From: Amyelois transitella
Taxonomy: Eukaryota > Arthropoda > Insecta > Lepidoptera > Pyralidae
Assembly (NCBI RefSeq): GCF_032362555.1
Contig: NC_083511.1
Span: forward strand, 5,704,001 to 5,768,000
Direction: 5' to 3'
Length of the DNA stretch: 64,000 nt
Shown here: piece after piece, positions 1-11,405 of the stretch
Position numbering within the stretch: the first letter of the stretch is position 1
Layout: every line of letters begins with the position of its first letter
Position numbers and translations under genes: made by a program
The notes under the pieces: generated by a model
Database searches by the model: none
What the model was told of the DNA's origin: nothing
Seen by the model: only the letters and a program-made list of their open reading frames with translations

Positions 1-295
1 AATATTGCAGTTCACTACAGTCAGTGAATATTATTCTAATCTCTATTCTCTAAAAATAACAAAAATTTCTTTATACTATATAAAAAAAATTTCGTTATTT
101 TTAAATACCATGTAAGGTCTAAAGAGTGATACTCTTACAGTGAGGAAAGATATCAACTGTCAGCTAGATATATAACTATGATCCAATATAGGTGTTAGTT
201 TCCCCTGCAATAGGTTAATTTTGAATTCTGATTTATCCACCCAAGGATTGCAGTATCAAGGGGACCCCTAAATTATCTCTCTTGCCATGTGATTC

Positions 296-560
296 CTTGC
301 ACCAATTAAAAATAAAATAATAGGACCACTTCATCTCTTTCTCTCAATATTTCGTAAAAGGCGACTAAGGGATAGGCTAATAAACTTGGGATTCTTCTTG
401 TAGGCGACAGGCTAGCAACCTGTCTTATTTGAGTTATTATTTGAGTCTCAATTCTATCATCAAGCCAAACAGCTGAGCGTAACCTATCAGTCTTTTCCAG
501 ACTGTTGGCTCTGTCTATATCTACTATGCAAGAGATATAGACGTGATTATATGTATGTAG
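296..560 (+). repeat. RTE-like LINE/SINE 3' tail (family C)
   Basis: This stretch shares ordered landmarks with 27285-27495: a block reading ATAGGACCACTYCATCTCTT, a segment around GGCGACRGGCTAGCA, then GACTGTTGGCTCTG, and an end in ATATGTATGTA. A shorter copy lies at 25185-25312 and an inverted one near 16800-16910. The ATGT-type simple tail is typical of RTE-clade retroposons. Class assignment is inferred from the tail; the repeat status is seen directly. Confidence 0.6.
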
Positions 561-689
561 GCATAATTGCCGTCTCAGGGTGACCCCTAAATCATCTCAG
601 AGTGTTGAAGATGCAACTCGATCTTATGCCAGGAAAATCATGGGAAGAAGATAAAAATCAAATATTTGAAATCTTAATTACCACCTAAA

Positions 690-850
690 TATACAATACA
701 ATACAATACAAATTATCTTTATTGCCCATAAAAAATACATATGTAGAAGAAACATACATTATGAACATGTTGAGCAAAGGCGGACTTATCGCTAAGCAAT
801 CTCTTCCAGCCAACCTTTGGGTAGTGAAAGGTAAAATCCTGGAACCGGGT
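690..850 (-). repeat. LINE 3'-end-like fragment with CAATA microsatellite
   Basis: A short run of CAATA units (about 692-712) is followed by TTATCTTTATTGCCCAT and a segment that includes CTTATCGCTAAGCAATCTC. This resembles the 3' ends of jockey/CR1-like LINEs abundant in moths, read on the minus strand. No coding part is present. The assignment rests on recollection of the family only. Confidence 0.35.
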
Positions 851-1162
851 GGGCAGCATACATAAGAAATGTTAGTTAGTGTATAATAAATAAACTACAC
901 ACATACATAAACTATAAATATAAACTTAGACTACATAAATAATATTACACAAACTAAATAAATACATAATAATATACATACCTATATAAAAATAGATTGA
1001 TTAAAATGAATATTACCATGAATAAAGTTAAGAAGAGAGATAGTACTTCTTCAAATATAATTCTTGAATAGATTTTTACTACTCATTTCAACTACACTAC
1101 CACACACATTCGTTTTATAATGAATAATATTTAACAAATTACGAATTATTTTTTATTTCCAG

Positions 1163-1250
1163 AGATCAATGCACAACAACTGAAGTCAACATGGCTCGTG
1201 TATATAATTGGGATGTTAAAAAACGCCAGGCTGCCAAAGCATCTAGTTAA
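1163..1250 (+). CDS. Possible terminal exon of an unrecognised gene
   Basis: A good splice acceptor (T-rich tract ending in CAG, 1149-1162) is followed by an open frame of 28 codons ending in TAA at 1248-1250. The peptide contains MARVYNWDVKKRQAAK and has a basic end. Downstream sequence to about 2.1 kb is AT-rich with AATAAA-type signals, as in a 3' UTR. The other exons would lie left of the window, since 1-1160 is mostly repeat. I do not recognise the protein and it may be chance. Confidence 0.2.
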
Positions 1251-2622
1251 TTACGTACTAAAATATGTCTTTACAAAGGCGCCTCACTAACTGCTACCTT
1301 TATCAAGGCGTGGTTGTATGAGTAGAAAATAGTCTTAGCTTGGTTAAGACAAAACATAAACAACTGTGTCTTTATTACTTTTACAGAAAATTATTGTTCA
1401 ACCGTCATACAAGATCTTATATTCTTGCAGTGAAGTGCAAAATTAATTTAAGTTTGTAATAATTATTCATCAAGCGCTTTTTAGAAAGATGTGAACTTGC
1501 TTTTCTTTAAAACTTTAACTTAAAGGAAGCTGAATGTATTATTGTTTGAACATGCTTCCTATAAAATGCCTTCGAACAAAATTGATTATACATGTTATAC
1601 AAATAGTCACGGCAATATCCTTTATGGAGTAAAGAAAACCAACAGATTTTTTTTTTATCAATCATAGTTGATTTTGATAAATAGAATAAGTTTTACTAAG
1701 TATTTTGTTTGAAAATATAACATTGGCACTCAAGTTTGCTGGTCAATGGCAGTAGGTAATGAACTCAATAATAATCATTTTATTTTAACAATGTTCTGAA
1801 AAATGTTATTATAGTACATCAATGTATTATATTTTTATACTAGTCATTTAACTGATTATGTATATGAGTCGTACTTCATTCATTTTCATCTCAAAAATGT
1901 CTTCAAAGACATGGGTTGCGTAAAACCTTATTTAGGTAACTAGTGTAACTATTGCTATCAAAACGTTTTATAAGTTACTAAATAAATGAAAAAACTGCCA
2001 TGACCAATGTTATGACTGAACTGTATTCGTTTCGTTGTCTTTTTAAGCCATTTTAGATGGCACGCTTGAAGAAAACGGATGTTACAATTTGTATATTAAT
2101 ACATTTTATTGCTTACGTTAACAATAAATACTCTGCTATTATTCTTAAAATTGTTTCAATGCATATACGATTCTGATTTTTTCGCGTTTTTATCCCTTAC
2201 GAAGAAGACAAGACAGCGAACCTACGTTGCTACGTTGAAACTTACGTTCAACTAGTAGCTGAGCTGGTTCAGGTATTTTGCAATACCTGTCACTATTAAT
2301 TGCTCTATATAAATAGTAAAGTAACTATACATTGTGTTAGTAACAGTGTCAAGGCTTGAAAATGCTATTTGTCAAGCCAAACATAGAGCCCTAAAAAAAA
2401 ACTTTTCTGTCTTTATTTTAGCTATTTAATTAAAAAATCAAAAAAGGATGAAATATTCAAATATGCCGCCAAAACGCGACTTTTATCAATATGGCGGCCA
2501 TGGCATGCAGTGACGTAGATTTCGCATAAATATCATACAGAGCTTGTTGGTGTTTCGAATAGTTTTGATTTTCTCTTGTTTTATTTAACTTGTGCCACGT
2601 CATATGTGTGAATATTATTAAA

Positions 2623-2709
2623 ATGAGTTCCCATAAATGTTGTGCAGTGCCTGAATGCACTAATACAACAATAAAAACTCCTAAGAAACTGTTTTTTTTT
2701 TTAATATAA
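2623..2709 (+). pseudogene. THAP zinc-finger N-terminal fragment
   Basis: An ATG opens a frame beginning MSSHKCCAVPECTNTT and continuing IKTPKKLF. This is the usual start of THAP-type C2CH DNA-binding domains, which occur in P-element-like transposases and many insect THAP genes. The frame then runs into a T-rich tract and stops after 28 codons, before the conserved tryptophan and the second cysteine/histidine pair. No splice donor was seen at that point. It is best read as a broken 5' scrap of a THAP gene or transposon. Confidence 0.5.
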
Positions 2710-3226
2710 TAATTTAATTTAATATCTTTATATTACGTTATCAGTCATAATTTATTAAAATATCGTAATTTACCGTTTTTTTAGTGCTTATTTGGTAACC
2801 TTCAGACTAACTAGCATGGAAACTTGGGAGAGACCAAAAAGTGATTTTACAAGTTACCTTCTATAGTGCTGGGAACCACATGGCACATCCTAAAGTAGAA
2901 ATGTGTAGAGTGAAATGATAGGTATGTAGGAAGGTACTCCTAAAAACCTACTACTGACTGCTCCCACTTTTGGCAGTTCTAAAGAGGTCTTTCCACCAAT
3001 ATATAAAAACTAAATCAATTTTTCTGCACACCCTATTTATGGTCGTTGAACATAGTCTACTTTTAAAAAATATTTCAGTGACAGCTTTCATCTGACTGAC
3101 AGTATGAAATGCTGAAATGACAACTCTTTGTTTTCGTTTGGTGCGTTGTTTTACTTGCTTGTGTGGAAAACCAGCAGCTCATGAAAAGTTGAAATTTATT
3201 ATTGTAATAATACTTTTTGTGTAATC

Positions 3227-6200
3227 ATGTCGGGTTGTGATGCACAGAAGCCAGAATGTTCCAAAGATAATATATCCACTACCTCCATTGATGAGGGCCT
3301 TCCAAGAGAACTAAGTCAATTAAGTCTTTCGAGTGCTTCAAGCCAGGATGAGTTCCATCGTGATAAAGGACATTCCGAAAATACGCTTAAAAATATATAT
3401 CAATACTTTCAAGCACAAAAATTATGTGATGTAGCGCTCATAGCTGGAGGATGCAGGTAATATTATATTATTGTTTATCTACTTCTTTGTTAATGGTAGG
3501 TACAAAAATAGTTCAGTGCGTTCTTTGTTTGCAAGCTGTATCATTGTTTTTGTTAAAAACAAATACATAAGAAACTGCATTTGTTGCTGTTAACAGACTT
3601 AAAAGTTGTCTACAGTTCAGTAATTTTTTTTTGTTTGTAGAATTCCAGCACACAAAGTAATGTTAGCGTCTTGCAGCGAGTATTTCGCCGCAATGTTTAC
3701 CGGCTCGCTAAGGGAAGCTCAATTGACAGAAATAACATTGGAGAGGGTTGACTCACAAGCCTTACAAGCTCTTGTTCGCTATTGTTATACAGGAACTATT
3801 GGTAAATAGTCTGGTGTATTTTCTTAATTTAGAAAAAGTAAAGATCTTTAGTATAATAAGATAAAGCAAATGTTTTGTTCTTGGGATATTAAAGTGATTG
3901 TTATTTTAAACATAAGTATTTAGTTTTTGAATGATTGAAATTGATTGACATTATTTTTTATATTTTTATTTTAATCAGGGAAAATTTATATTTAAAAACA
4001 ATTTTCTTCCAGAATTGAGGGAGGAAACAGTTGAGGTCCTTCTTTCTACATCCAGCTTACTACAACTAAACTCTGTCACGGATGCATGTTGTGCTTTCCT
4101 AAAAAAGCAACTTGATCCATGTAACTGTTTGGGTATTGCCTTCTTTGCTGAACAACAGTCTTGTATGAATTTACACAAAAGTGCAATAGAATACACATAT
4201 CAACACTTTATGCAGGTAAAGTCAAAAATATTTTGTTCACTGTTCAAACATTTTCACATATTATAAGAACATTATGGTTTACATAAAATTTTTGTTTATA
4301 ATTAAGGTTGTGAAGCATCAAGAATTTTTGTCACTCCAATCAGACCAGTTAGCTAATTTGTTGAAGTCTGACGATCTCAACGTGGTGACTGAGGAGAATG
4401 TGTTTGAGAGCCTGATGACATGGGTGCAGCATGATAGACCCAATAGGGAACAGCATTTGCCTAATTTACTTAAGTTGATAAAGCTACCACTCTTGTCCTC
4501 TGAGGTATGTTGAAAATAACCTTTTTATTTTATTAAGGGTCTGCCTTGAGAGTTCGTAGTATAAATTCCACAAAATTTATACATAATATATTGTTGGCTA
4601 ATAAAAGAATAAATAGAATTAACAATAATATTTATGGGTAGTATAAACTGGTAGATAAAACCTTACCATAAATATAATTATGACCTATTTATATAAAAAG
4701 TACAATTTTTGTGAAATAAATCCTAAATTAACTAAAAATAATAACTTATCTATTTACAGTATTTAATAGACAAAGTAGAGTTGGCATGTGGTAATGTCAC
4801 TGAATGCCAGCCTTTAATCATGGAGGCTGTCAAATGGCATCTCTTGCCAGAGAGGAGGTCTTTCTTGTTCTCACACAGAACAAGACCTAGAACCTCAACC
4901 ATTGGGCGACTGCTAGCTATTGGAGGCATGGATGGATATAAGGTATTTACCAATAAACTTTCTCTTCTAAAATACAATAGAATTAAATTTAATTTTAATT
5001 TCTTCAGAATCACAGTTCTTCAGGTTTGATCAGCCAGTCAGGTCATTATAGCTAACTAACTTTTCTGTTTGTCCTGGGTTTTCATAAAAATCATAATCAT
5101 TTATTCCTTGATTAGGATTACAATATAGGTCTTTAGTATTTAGGTACAGTTTCTGTGAACACATATTCTACCTCTTAAAGTGTAATTTTATACATATATT
5201 TTAAATAACAAGTATATAAAGGCTCTGTCTAATTATGATCATTTTGTTAATATTTCAATGTCAAATAATAATAAATTTGACAAATTTGGATGTTCTTCTT
5301 AATAAGTATTTTAATTGTTAAATTATATATTATCATAAAAATAATTGGATTGTTTTGTCTTGTCTTCTGTAAATGTGCTTTTTTTGTTTCAGGGCGCTAG
5401 TAATATGGAAATCTATGACCCAAGAACAAATACATGGTCACCTTTTATGAGGATGGGAGCCAGAAGGTTGCAGTTTGGAGTTGCAGTGATGCAAAACAAA
5501 CTGATAGTTGTTGGCGGAAGGGATGGTCTGAAAACTTTAAATACGGTAATATTATCATAGTTGACTAAACTAAATGTTTTTGGACATGTTATTTTAAAGG
5601 TTAAACTAGGCAATTAAAATGCCAACAAAAGAACTTTTGCTAGTATTTAAGAAATGGAGATACCGACGCCAACCGCGAGAACACGCAAAATTTACGTGAA
5701 CAATTGCATGAAAAATTGTTAATGTAGCACAACAAAGAATTATGGAGTACATTTTAATTCTCCATAATTCTTTGTTGTGCTGTCAAACCAGTCTTAAATG
5801 TAACAGAGTGATTCGAGTATTAATTATAATTAATTTACAGGTGGAATGTTTTGATTTGACTTCATTGAGCTGGAGCACTTTAGCCCCAATGAACACACAC
5901 CGACATGGACTAGGAGTGGCTGTTTTAGGCGATGGGCCAAACTCGCCTGTGTATGCTGTGGGAGGCCATGATGGATGGATTTATCTCAATTCTGTTGAGA
6001 GGTATGTTCCTTTGTTCTTGTAAGATTGATGCACTCTATCTGGAAGGTTCCTTAGGTTGTGTAAGTATGCGTAGGAACGGAAGTAAACATGTAAACATAT
6101 ATATATATATATATATATTTACATATATATAATGGTTGGTCAGACGCATTCAAGATACTATAATCTAAATATGGAACTTTTAAGATGGGACGCGTGCTCG

Positions 6201-7336
6201 CGCACGTGGACGATCGTGTCGCCCATGGCGGGCGCGCGCAGCACGTGCGGCGTGGCGGCGCTGCGCGGCCGGCTGTATGCGGTGGGCGGCCGCGACGGCG
6301 GCGCGTGTCTGCGCTCTGTGGAGTGCTACGACCCCAACACCAACCACTGGACCAACTGCGCGCCTATGACCCGGCGCCGGGGTGGAGTTAGTGTGAGTAT
6401 ATACATTTCAACAATGTCGAAAAGAAATGGAAAGCTCCATTTAGCTGCCCGTGTAGCGTGACACGCGCGACGCCGTTTTTATCGCGAATGAATGAAAAGC
6501 GAAATAGCGACAGCTTTTCGCGCGATATAAGCTTGTACTAGATGTTTGTGCTTAATTAATAGCCTGGTATGTGTTGTATAAATAGTTGTTTATGGTTCTT
6601 AGATATTTAAAAAAAAAGAGACAAAATATTTACAGAGATATATATTATATTACACAATACCATAGCAGATGAATTTAATTTGCTATAATTTTAACGCTTA
6701 CATCATCGATAGGTTTGCGCTGCGGGTGGATACCTGTACGCTTTAGGTGGCCACGAGGCTCCTGCCAACACAGTGGGCGGCAGACTGGCGTGTGTGGAGC
6801 GGTACGATCCCGTGGCCGACTCGTGGGTGTTACTAGCGAGGCTCTCCCTTGGCAGGGACGCGATAGGGTCGTGTTTGCTGGGAGACAGGATTGTGGCCGT
6901 CGGTAAGTCTAATTTTCATCATCTTCTCAACATTTATGGGTCTGTGTTGCTAACAAAAACAAACAGCATGCATACAAGCAAAAATTAAGACCAAAATTAA
7001 TTTACTTTTAAACTATCCAATTGCCTTATATGTCACAATTTTAACGCGTCTTGCTGTATTTGACCTGTAAAGATTACAGTGTCACTTTTTTATCAAATTT
7101 TTCGCGCGTTGTACCTTATCTGTAATCATGGAATGACTACCTTACAGCTACTGCTGTTAAACCGCACTGAAATTGCAATTGTAATTTTATTAGGGGGATA
7201 CGACGGTGTGCAATACCTCTGCGTGGTAGAAGTATACGACGCAGAATCGAATTGCTGGCGGAAACTCGCGCCTCTCAGTACGGGCCGCGCGGGCGCCGCA
7301 GTGGTCGCCGTGCCGGCGCCAAGGAATCTCTTCTGA
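3227..7336 (+). CDS. Klhl5: Kelch-like protein, KLHL1/4/5 group (BTB-BACK-Kelch)
   Basis: Ten exons join in phase: 3227-3456, 3641-3801, 4013-4215, 4307-4504, 4760-4942, 5393-5545, 5841-6001, 6185-6392, 6713-6902, 7194-7336, giving 609 residues. A Ser-rich leader of about 60 residues precedes a BTB domain ([30 protein letters not shown]). A BACK domain follows ([22 protein letters not shown]), then six Kelch blades with paired Gly-Gly motifs (AIGGMDG, VVGGRDG, AVGGHDG, AVGGRDG, ALGGHEA, VGGYDG). Blade order and wording match human KLHL1/4/5, for example RRLQFGVAV and [11 protein letters not shown]. Such proteins normally recruit substrates to CUL3 ligases or bind actin; the substrate here is unknown. 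Exon 8 is markedly GC-rich compared with its neighbours. The ATG at 3227 is the first in frame and matches exon 1. Confidence 0.93.
5726..5781. repeat. Perfect 22-bp inverted repeat in a Kelch-gene intron
   Basis: Positions 5726-5747 are exactly reverse-complementary to 5760-5781, with a 12-nt loop. The hairpin lies in the intron between exons 6 and 7, ending about 60 nt before the exon 7 acceptor. It could be a foldback remnant, a template-switch product or a transcribed hairpin. Confidence 0.8.
6098..6132. repeat. AT dinucleotide microsatellite
   Basis: A run of TA units with a short interruption lies in the intron before exon 8 of the Kelch gene. It is simple sequence with no other content. 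Confidence 0.8.
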
Positions 7337-7444
7337 TACCGCAACTACCAACTACACGTCTACATTATGGCGTGAATAGTACAGGACTACCCTGTTAGGC
7401 TTACCGACAAAAAAATGAGAGGAAGTGCCACCCCAAATTTCCTT

Positions 7445-7507
7445 TTTTTTTTTGTTTAGTCTAAACAAAAAAAAATATAAGAAGAAGGCTCTAATAGAGC
7501 CTTCTTC
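7445..7507. repeat. Two adjacent near-perfect palindromes after the Kelch stop codon
   Basis: The first palindrome spans 7445-7475, with 15-nt arms around a single central T. The second spans 7481-7507, with 13-nt arms (GAAGAAGGCTCTA) around a single A. Both fall about 110-170 nt after the stop codon, so probably in the 3' UTR. The T-rich first arm would pair with an A-rich strand. Function is unknown. Confidence 0.75.
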
Positions 7508-10179
7508 GGTAATATTCTCCTTTTTGTCGTCGTCGTCTTTTTAGCTGGTTCTGTAAGCTGATTACGATTTTTCGACCGAATATTACTTACCTTGTTGAAT
7601 ATTAGGCCGCAAGCTGTAGACGCTGTTAGCTGTGTTCCTGGTGACGGGGATTTAAAATTTTTTTTTTTTATATGTATCAAAGCTGCGATCTTGTAAATAT
7701 ATACATATGTGATATGCCCCAATTATGTTATGCGGTGAGTCAACCAATCGGAAGGACAACAAATGAAGGGGGAGAGTAGGTAAGTAATAAACACTTCAAC
7801 GTAAAAGTTCTAAGTCTGTCTTGAACTAAAGATCTGTTCACACGGCGCATTGTGTCAATTAAGCGCTAGCACCGCGTAGTTTAAATAATCATAACGTACA
7901 AACAACTTTTGCCCGCAATACGAAGACTCATTCTGCCGTGTATGTATATTACCTTTTTTGTATACCAATTATGTTATTTTGTCACTTATTCCGTTTTAGG
8001 ACGTCTGCGCTGTTTTACTAACCGACATTATATTAATTAATTATACTAAATGTATCAACGCTATTCCAATTTTTCGAAATAAGTCGATAATTGTGTATTA
8101 GAGTAAACGTGAGCAATTGTTTATAAGTATCCATAACAATTAAATTCAGGTTGACTTTAGACCGAAATCTGTTTCAACTTTTTAATTTAAGTTGACTGTG
8201 TATATTTTTATGATTGTCCGCCGAATCACCTAAATAGGAATGGCATTGTCAATTTCTTCGTGATAGTTTAGTATATAAATTTACCGAACATTTATCATGT
8301 ATTGTTATTAGTAATAGTGATTACAGATATTGATCATAATATACTGTGTTATCCCGATGGTAAGAGAAATCACATACTTAGTAACTTGCAGTTTCCTGCA
8401 GTAACATAAAAAAATTCTGGTCACAAAAGTTATCTTTCAAGTGACCTTTTCGCCAAATTCTAATACTAATGCTCTCTAAGAGTATTTTTAGATAATTGAG
8501 AATATTCGTTTAGAATGCATTATTTACCTTCAGATGCAAACTTTTACAATACAGCCGATCCCGTTCAAATTATATTGCCTCGTTCATCGTTCTGAATATT
8601 AAAAACGTACAATCTAGCTTACGCGACTACAAAAATAGTGATCGACGTTAATTTTCAATACCTATAATAACATGAAAGTCGTATGTATCCCCATACGCTA
8701 CTCTAAATCCATGCCGCGGCAGCTTGATGTTTCATTCAGATTTCAGACAACCCGGGGCTGCCAGGCTGAACAAGCTCATTCGTCAAACAGGTCTTATCTT
8801 TTAAAAAAGCAAAAATTCTCAGGTATACTCGATAAACGCCAAATCGCAGTTCTGTCCGATTATAACGCGTGCCGACGTAACAACCCTAATTTTAAAGCTG
8901 AGTCGAATTGGAGACTCCTTCTGAAGGAACCTAAATAAATATTTTAATTATTTCGCTCAAGTCATGCTACTATTTGAAAAACGAAGATTGGTATTTGATC
9001 TCATATATATTTTTATATTCTAGATTTAATTTTAAGATAGTTTCAAATGTAAGTTACGTTTGCAATTATATTACATGTAATTATGTAAAATTACATATAT
9101 GTATAACTGTGTGTATTGCATTACCTTTATTAAAGTGTGTAGCAATTACTTACTAGTGACCTTTTTTCCTTTTAAAAACGGTTACAAACCTTAAGGTGAA
9201 TAACCTTTTTTGACTATAAAACATTGTTCGTATCTTATTTTTTATACTATAATAAGAGGAATTGTGCATATTTGTAAATGACTGTGTAGAGAATTCGGTC
9301 CCTTACCATATTTTTAGAGAAAATTCATACTTGAAAATTACTTGAACTTTATTTTGGTAACTGGCGTGAAGTATTTATTTGGTGCGTATTATTTTTATAT
9401 AAAAATTGTTTATGGGGACCTACCTGTGATGTTAGTACTAGAAGATCCGTTAGATGCTAAAAATTAAGTGATTTTCATATTTCATTATTAATTTTTGTAC
9501 CTATATTGTCTGGTACTAGGCTGTAGGAATGTAGCATATTGTTGCAAAATAATATGTGACGAAAATATGTAGGTATTTGTGGTTTACATTCTTAAATCAA
9601 TCAATATTTACCGAATTTATTATTATTTGAAATGAAATATGATCCCAAATTATAAAGTTTGACTTAAATTTATTGACTTTATCTAACTCTGGTACTTACC
9701 TAGTACCTACTGGCTGTACCCCTCAGTTCCAAAGGAACCTGAACCCCAGTAAAAACGGTGGCACCTAGCTCCTACTCGAAAGTACAATTTTAATCTCATC
9801 AACATTATTTTATGTTAAAAATTGTATATTTATAACCATAATCTCTGTCTGTCGACCATTAGGTAACCTTCTGAGCTGGCAATAAGATTCAATATTGAGG
9901 CGGGGTTGAGGGAAGTCTTACTACAAACGAGAAGAATGTTTGCATTTTTATACTGACCATTGTTCCTTTTTCCAAGTTTATAAGAAAATTTAATGAAATT
10001 GATGAAATTCCAGTAAAAGAAGTTCCTTTTTATATCAATATATTACTTAGTTTACAATACCTAGGATCGCTTAAGTACCTACCTACTGTAGCTAAAGCAA
10101 TTTAAGTTCTTTTAGTCTTATGTTTATATATGTTTATGAGAAATAAATACCCATATTTTTAATAAAGAATCTTATTGTA
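7508..10179 (+). other. Probable long 3' UTR or intergenic DNA of the Kelch gene
   Basis: No convincing gene lies here. Possible poly(A) signals occur near 7787 and 8935 and, most convincingly, as a pair at 10142-10147 and 10161-10166 followed by T/G-rich sequence. An 88-codon open frame at 8672-8938 has no recognisable motif. The true transcript end is not decidable from sequence. Confidence 0.35.
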
Positions 10180-10779
10180 AATTTGATGGTTTTATTCAAA
10201 GAGCGAGTGCTGCTGTTATCTGAATCATCTTGCGCGATTGCAGTTGCACCAAAATCTATAAACTCTTAAACTTTTGAACAATATTACGGATACCGAAGGT
10301 CATCCCAACTAATATTTTAAATGCGAAAGTATGTAAATTTATTTGTTTGTTTCTTATCTTATATCTTCACACATTAAAACTGAACCAATCTTGAAAAACC
10401 AAATTTGAAGAAATTCTGTGTAGATTTAACTTGACCTCAATCTGCCTGGTGGTAAGCAAGATCTTTGGAGGTGCACAGTTGCACACAAGCTCAAATACGC
10501 CTATTTACTTTGGCCATGGAAATCCTCAAGTTATTAACTTAGGCCTCATCTTGTTTAGTTCAAACGCACTCAAATCATGTTTATAAAAAAATATTTTGTA
10601 GGTGGCGCTAAACTGTTGCGGAGAAAGCTTGAGAAGAAATCACTGATATTAGTACATAATGAAGAAATTGTCTTAAAAAGAATCTTGATTTTGAAGCAAA
10701 ACAACAACAGCTTTCGTTATGGTGCGAATACCGACGTCCTTGCACAAATCGTATTAGTAAATAATTTATTGGGAAGAAA

Positions 10780-11036
10780 TCTATACTAATATTATAAAGC
10801 TGAAGATTTTGTTTGTTTGTTTGTTTGAACGCGCTAATCTCAGAAAAAACTGGTTCGAGTTGAAAAAATATTTTTATGTTGAATAGACCATTTATCGAGG
10901 AAGGCTATTAATATCATGCTGCAACTATTAGAAGCGAATAAATAATGAAAAAAACGGGGTAAATTATTCACCCTTGAGGGCTTCAATGATGCCCAAAATA
11001 ACTATTCCACGCGGACGGAGTCGCGGACACAGCTAG
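10780..11036 (+). mobile_element. Small non-autonomous Helitron
   Basis: The element starts TCTATACTAATATTATAAAG after an A and ends CACAGCTAG before a T, which is the A^T insertion and TC...CTAG signature of Helitrons. A GTTTGTTTG run near the 5' end and the ACGGAGTCGCGGACACAGC 3' end recur in the inverted copy at 60789-61046, which is almost the same length. It has no coding capacity. Confidence 0.75.
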
Positions 11037-11040
11037 TTCT

Positions 11041-11405
11041 TACATAAGTCTACTATATAGCTTTTAGCTACAACTTCGCCCGCGCGAATTCAGAACCAAA
11101 GTACACGACAGCAACGAATTAGCACCATCTACAAAAAGCAATAAAGAAACAGCAACATAAACACGTTGGCTAAAGAACCTCGTTTTTGTCAAGTTAAAAA
11201 TTAAAAAGGGCTTTGTAACCATGGCCACTAATATTGTGCCCAAGGATACAGGCTCTTCATGTTGTATTCGATAACTTCATTGCCTTCGTTCAATTCATTC
11301 GTTCATTTTATATATCAAGTCGAGCGGTGTGTGGTGTGGTACTTGTGAGAAAATTACTGAAATCACGAGTTTTATTTTGAAATATATCAATCCCTCTAAA
11401 ATAAA
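11041..11405. promoter_or_regulatory. CCT8 upstream region
   Basis: The segment between the Helitron and the CCT8 ATG holds a short scrap that resembles another Helitron 3' end (ACTTCGCCCGCGCG near 11085) and then about 130 bp of unique leader. I see no clear TATA box. The promoter is inferred only from position. Confidence 0.3.

Noticed and set aside
8672-8938. 88-codon open frame on the plus strand
   Set aside because: No recognisable motif, no neighbour support, and such lengths occur by chance in this stretch.
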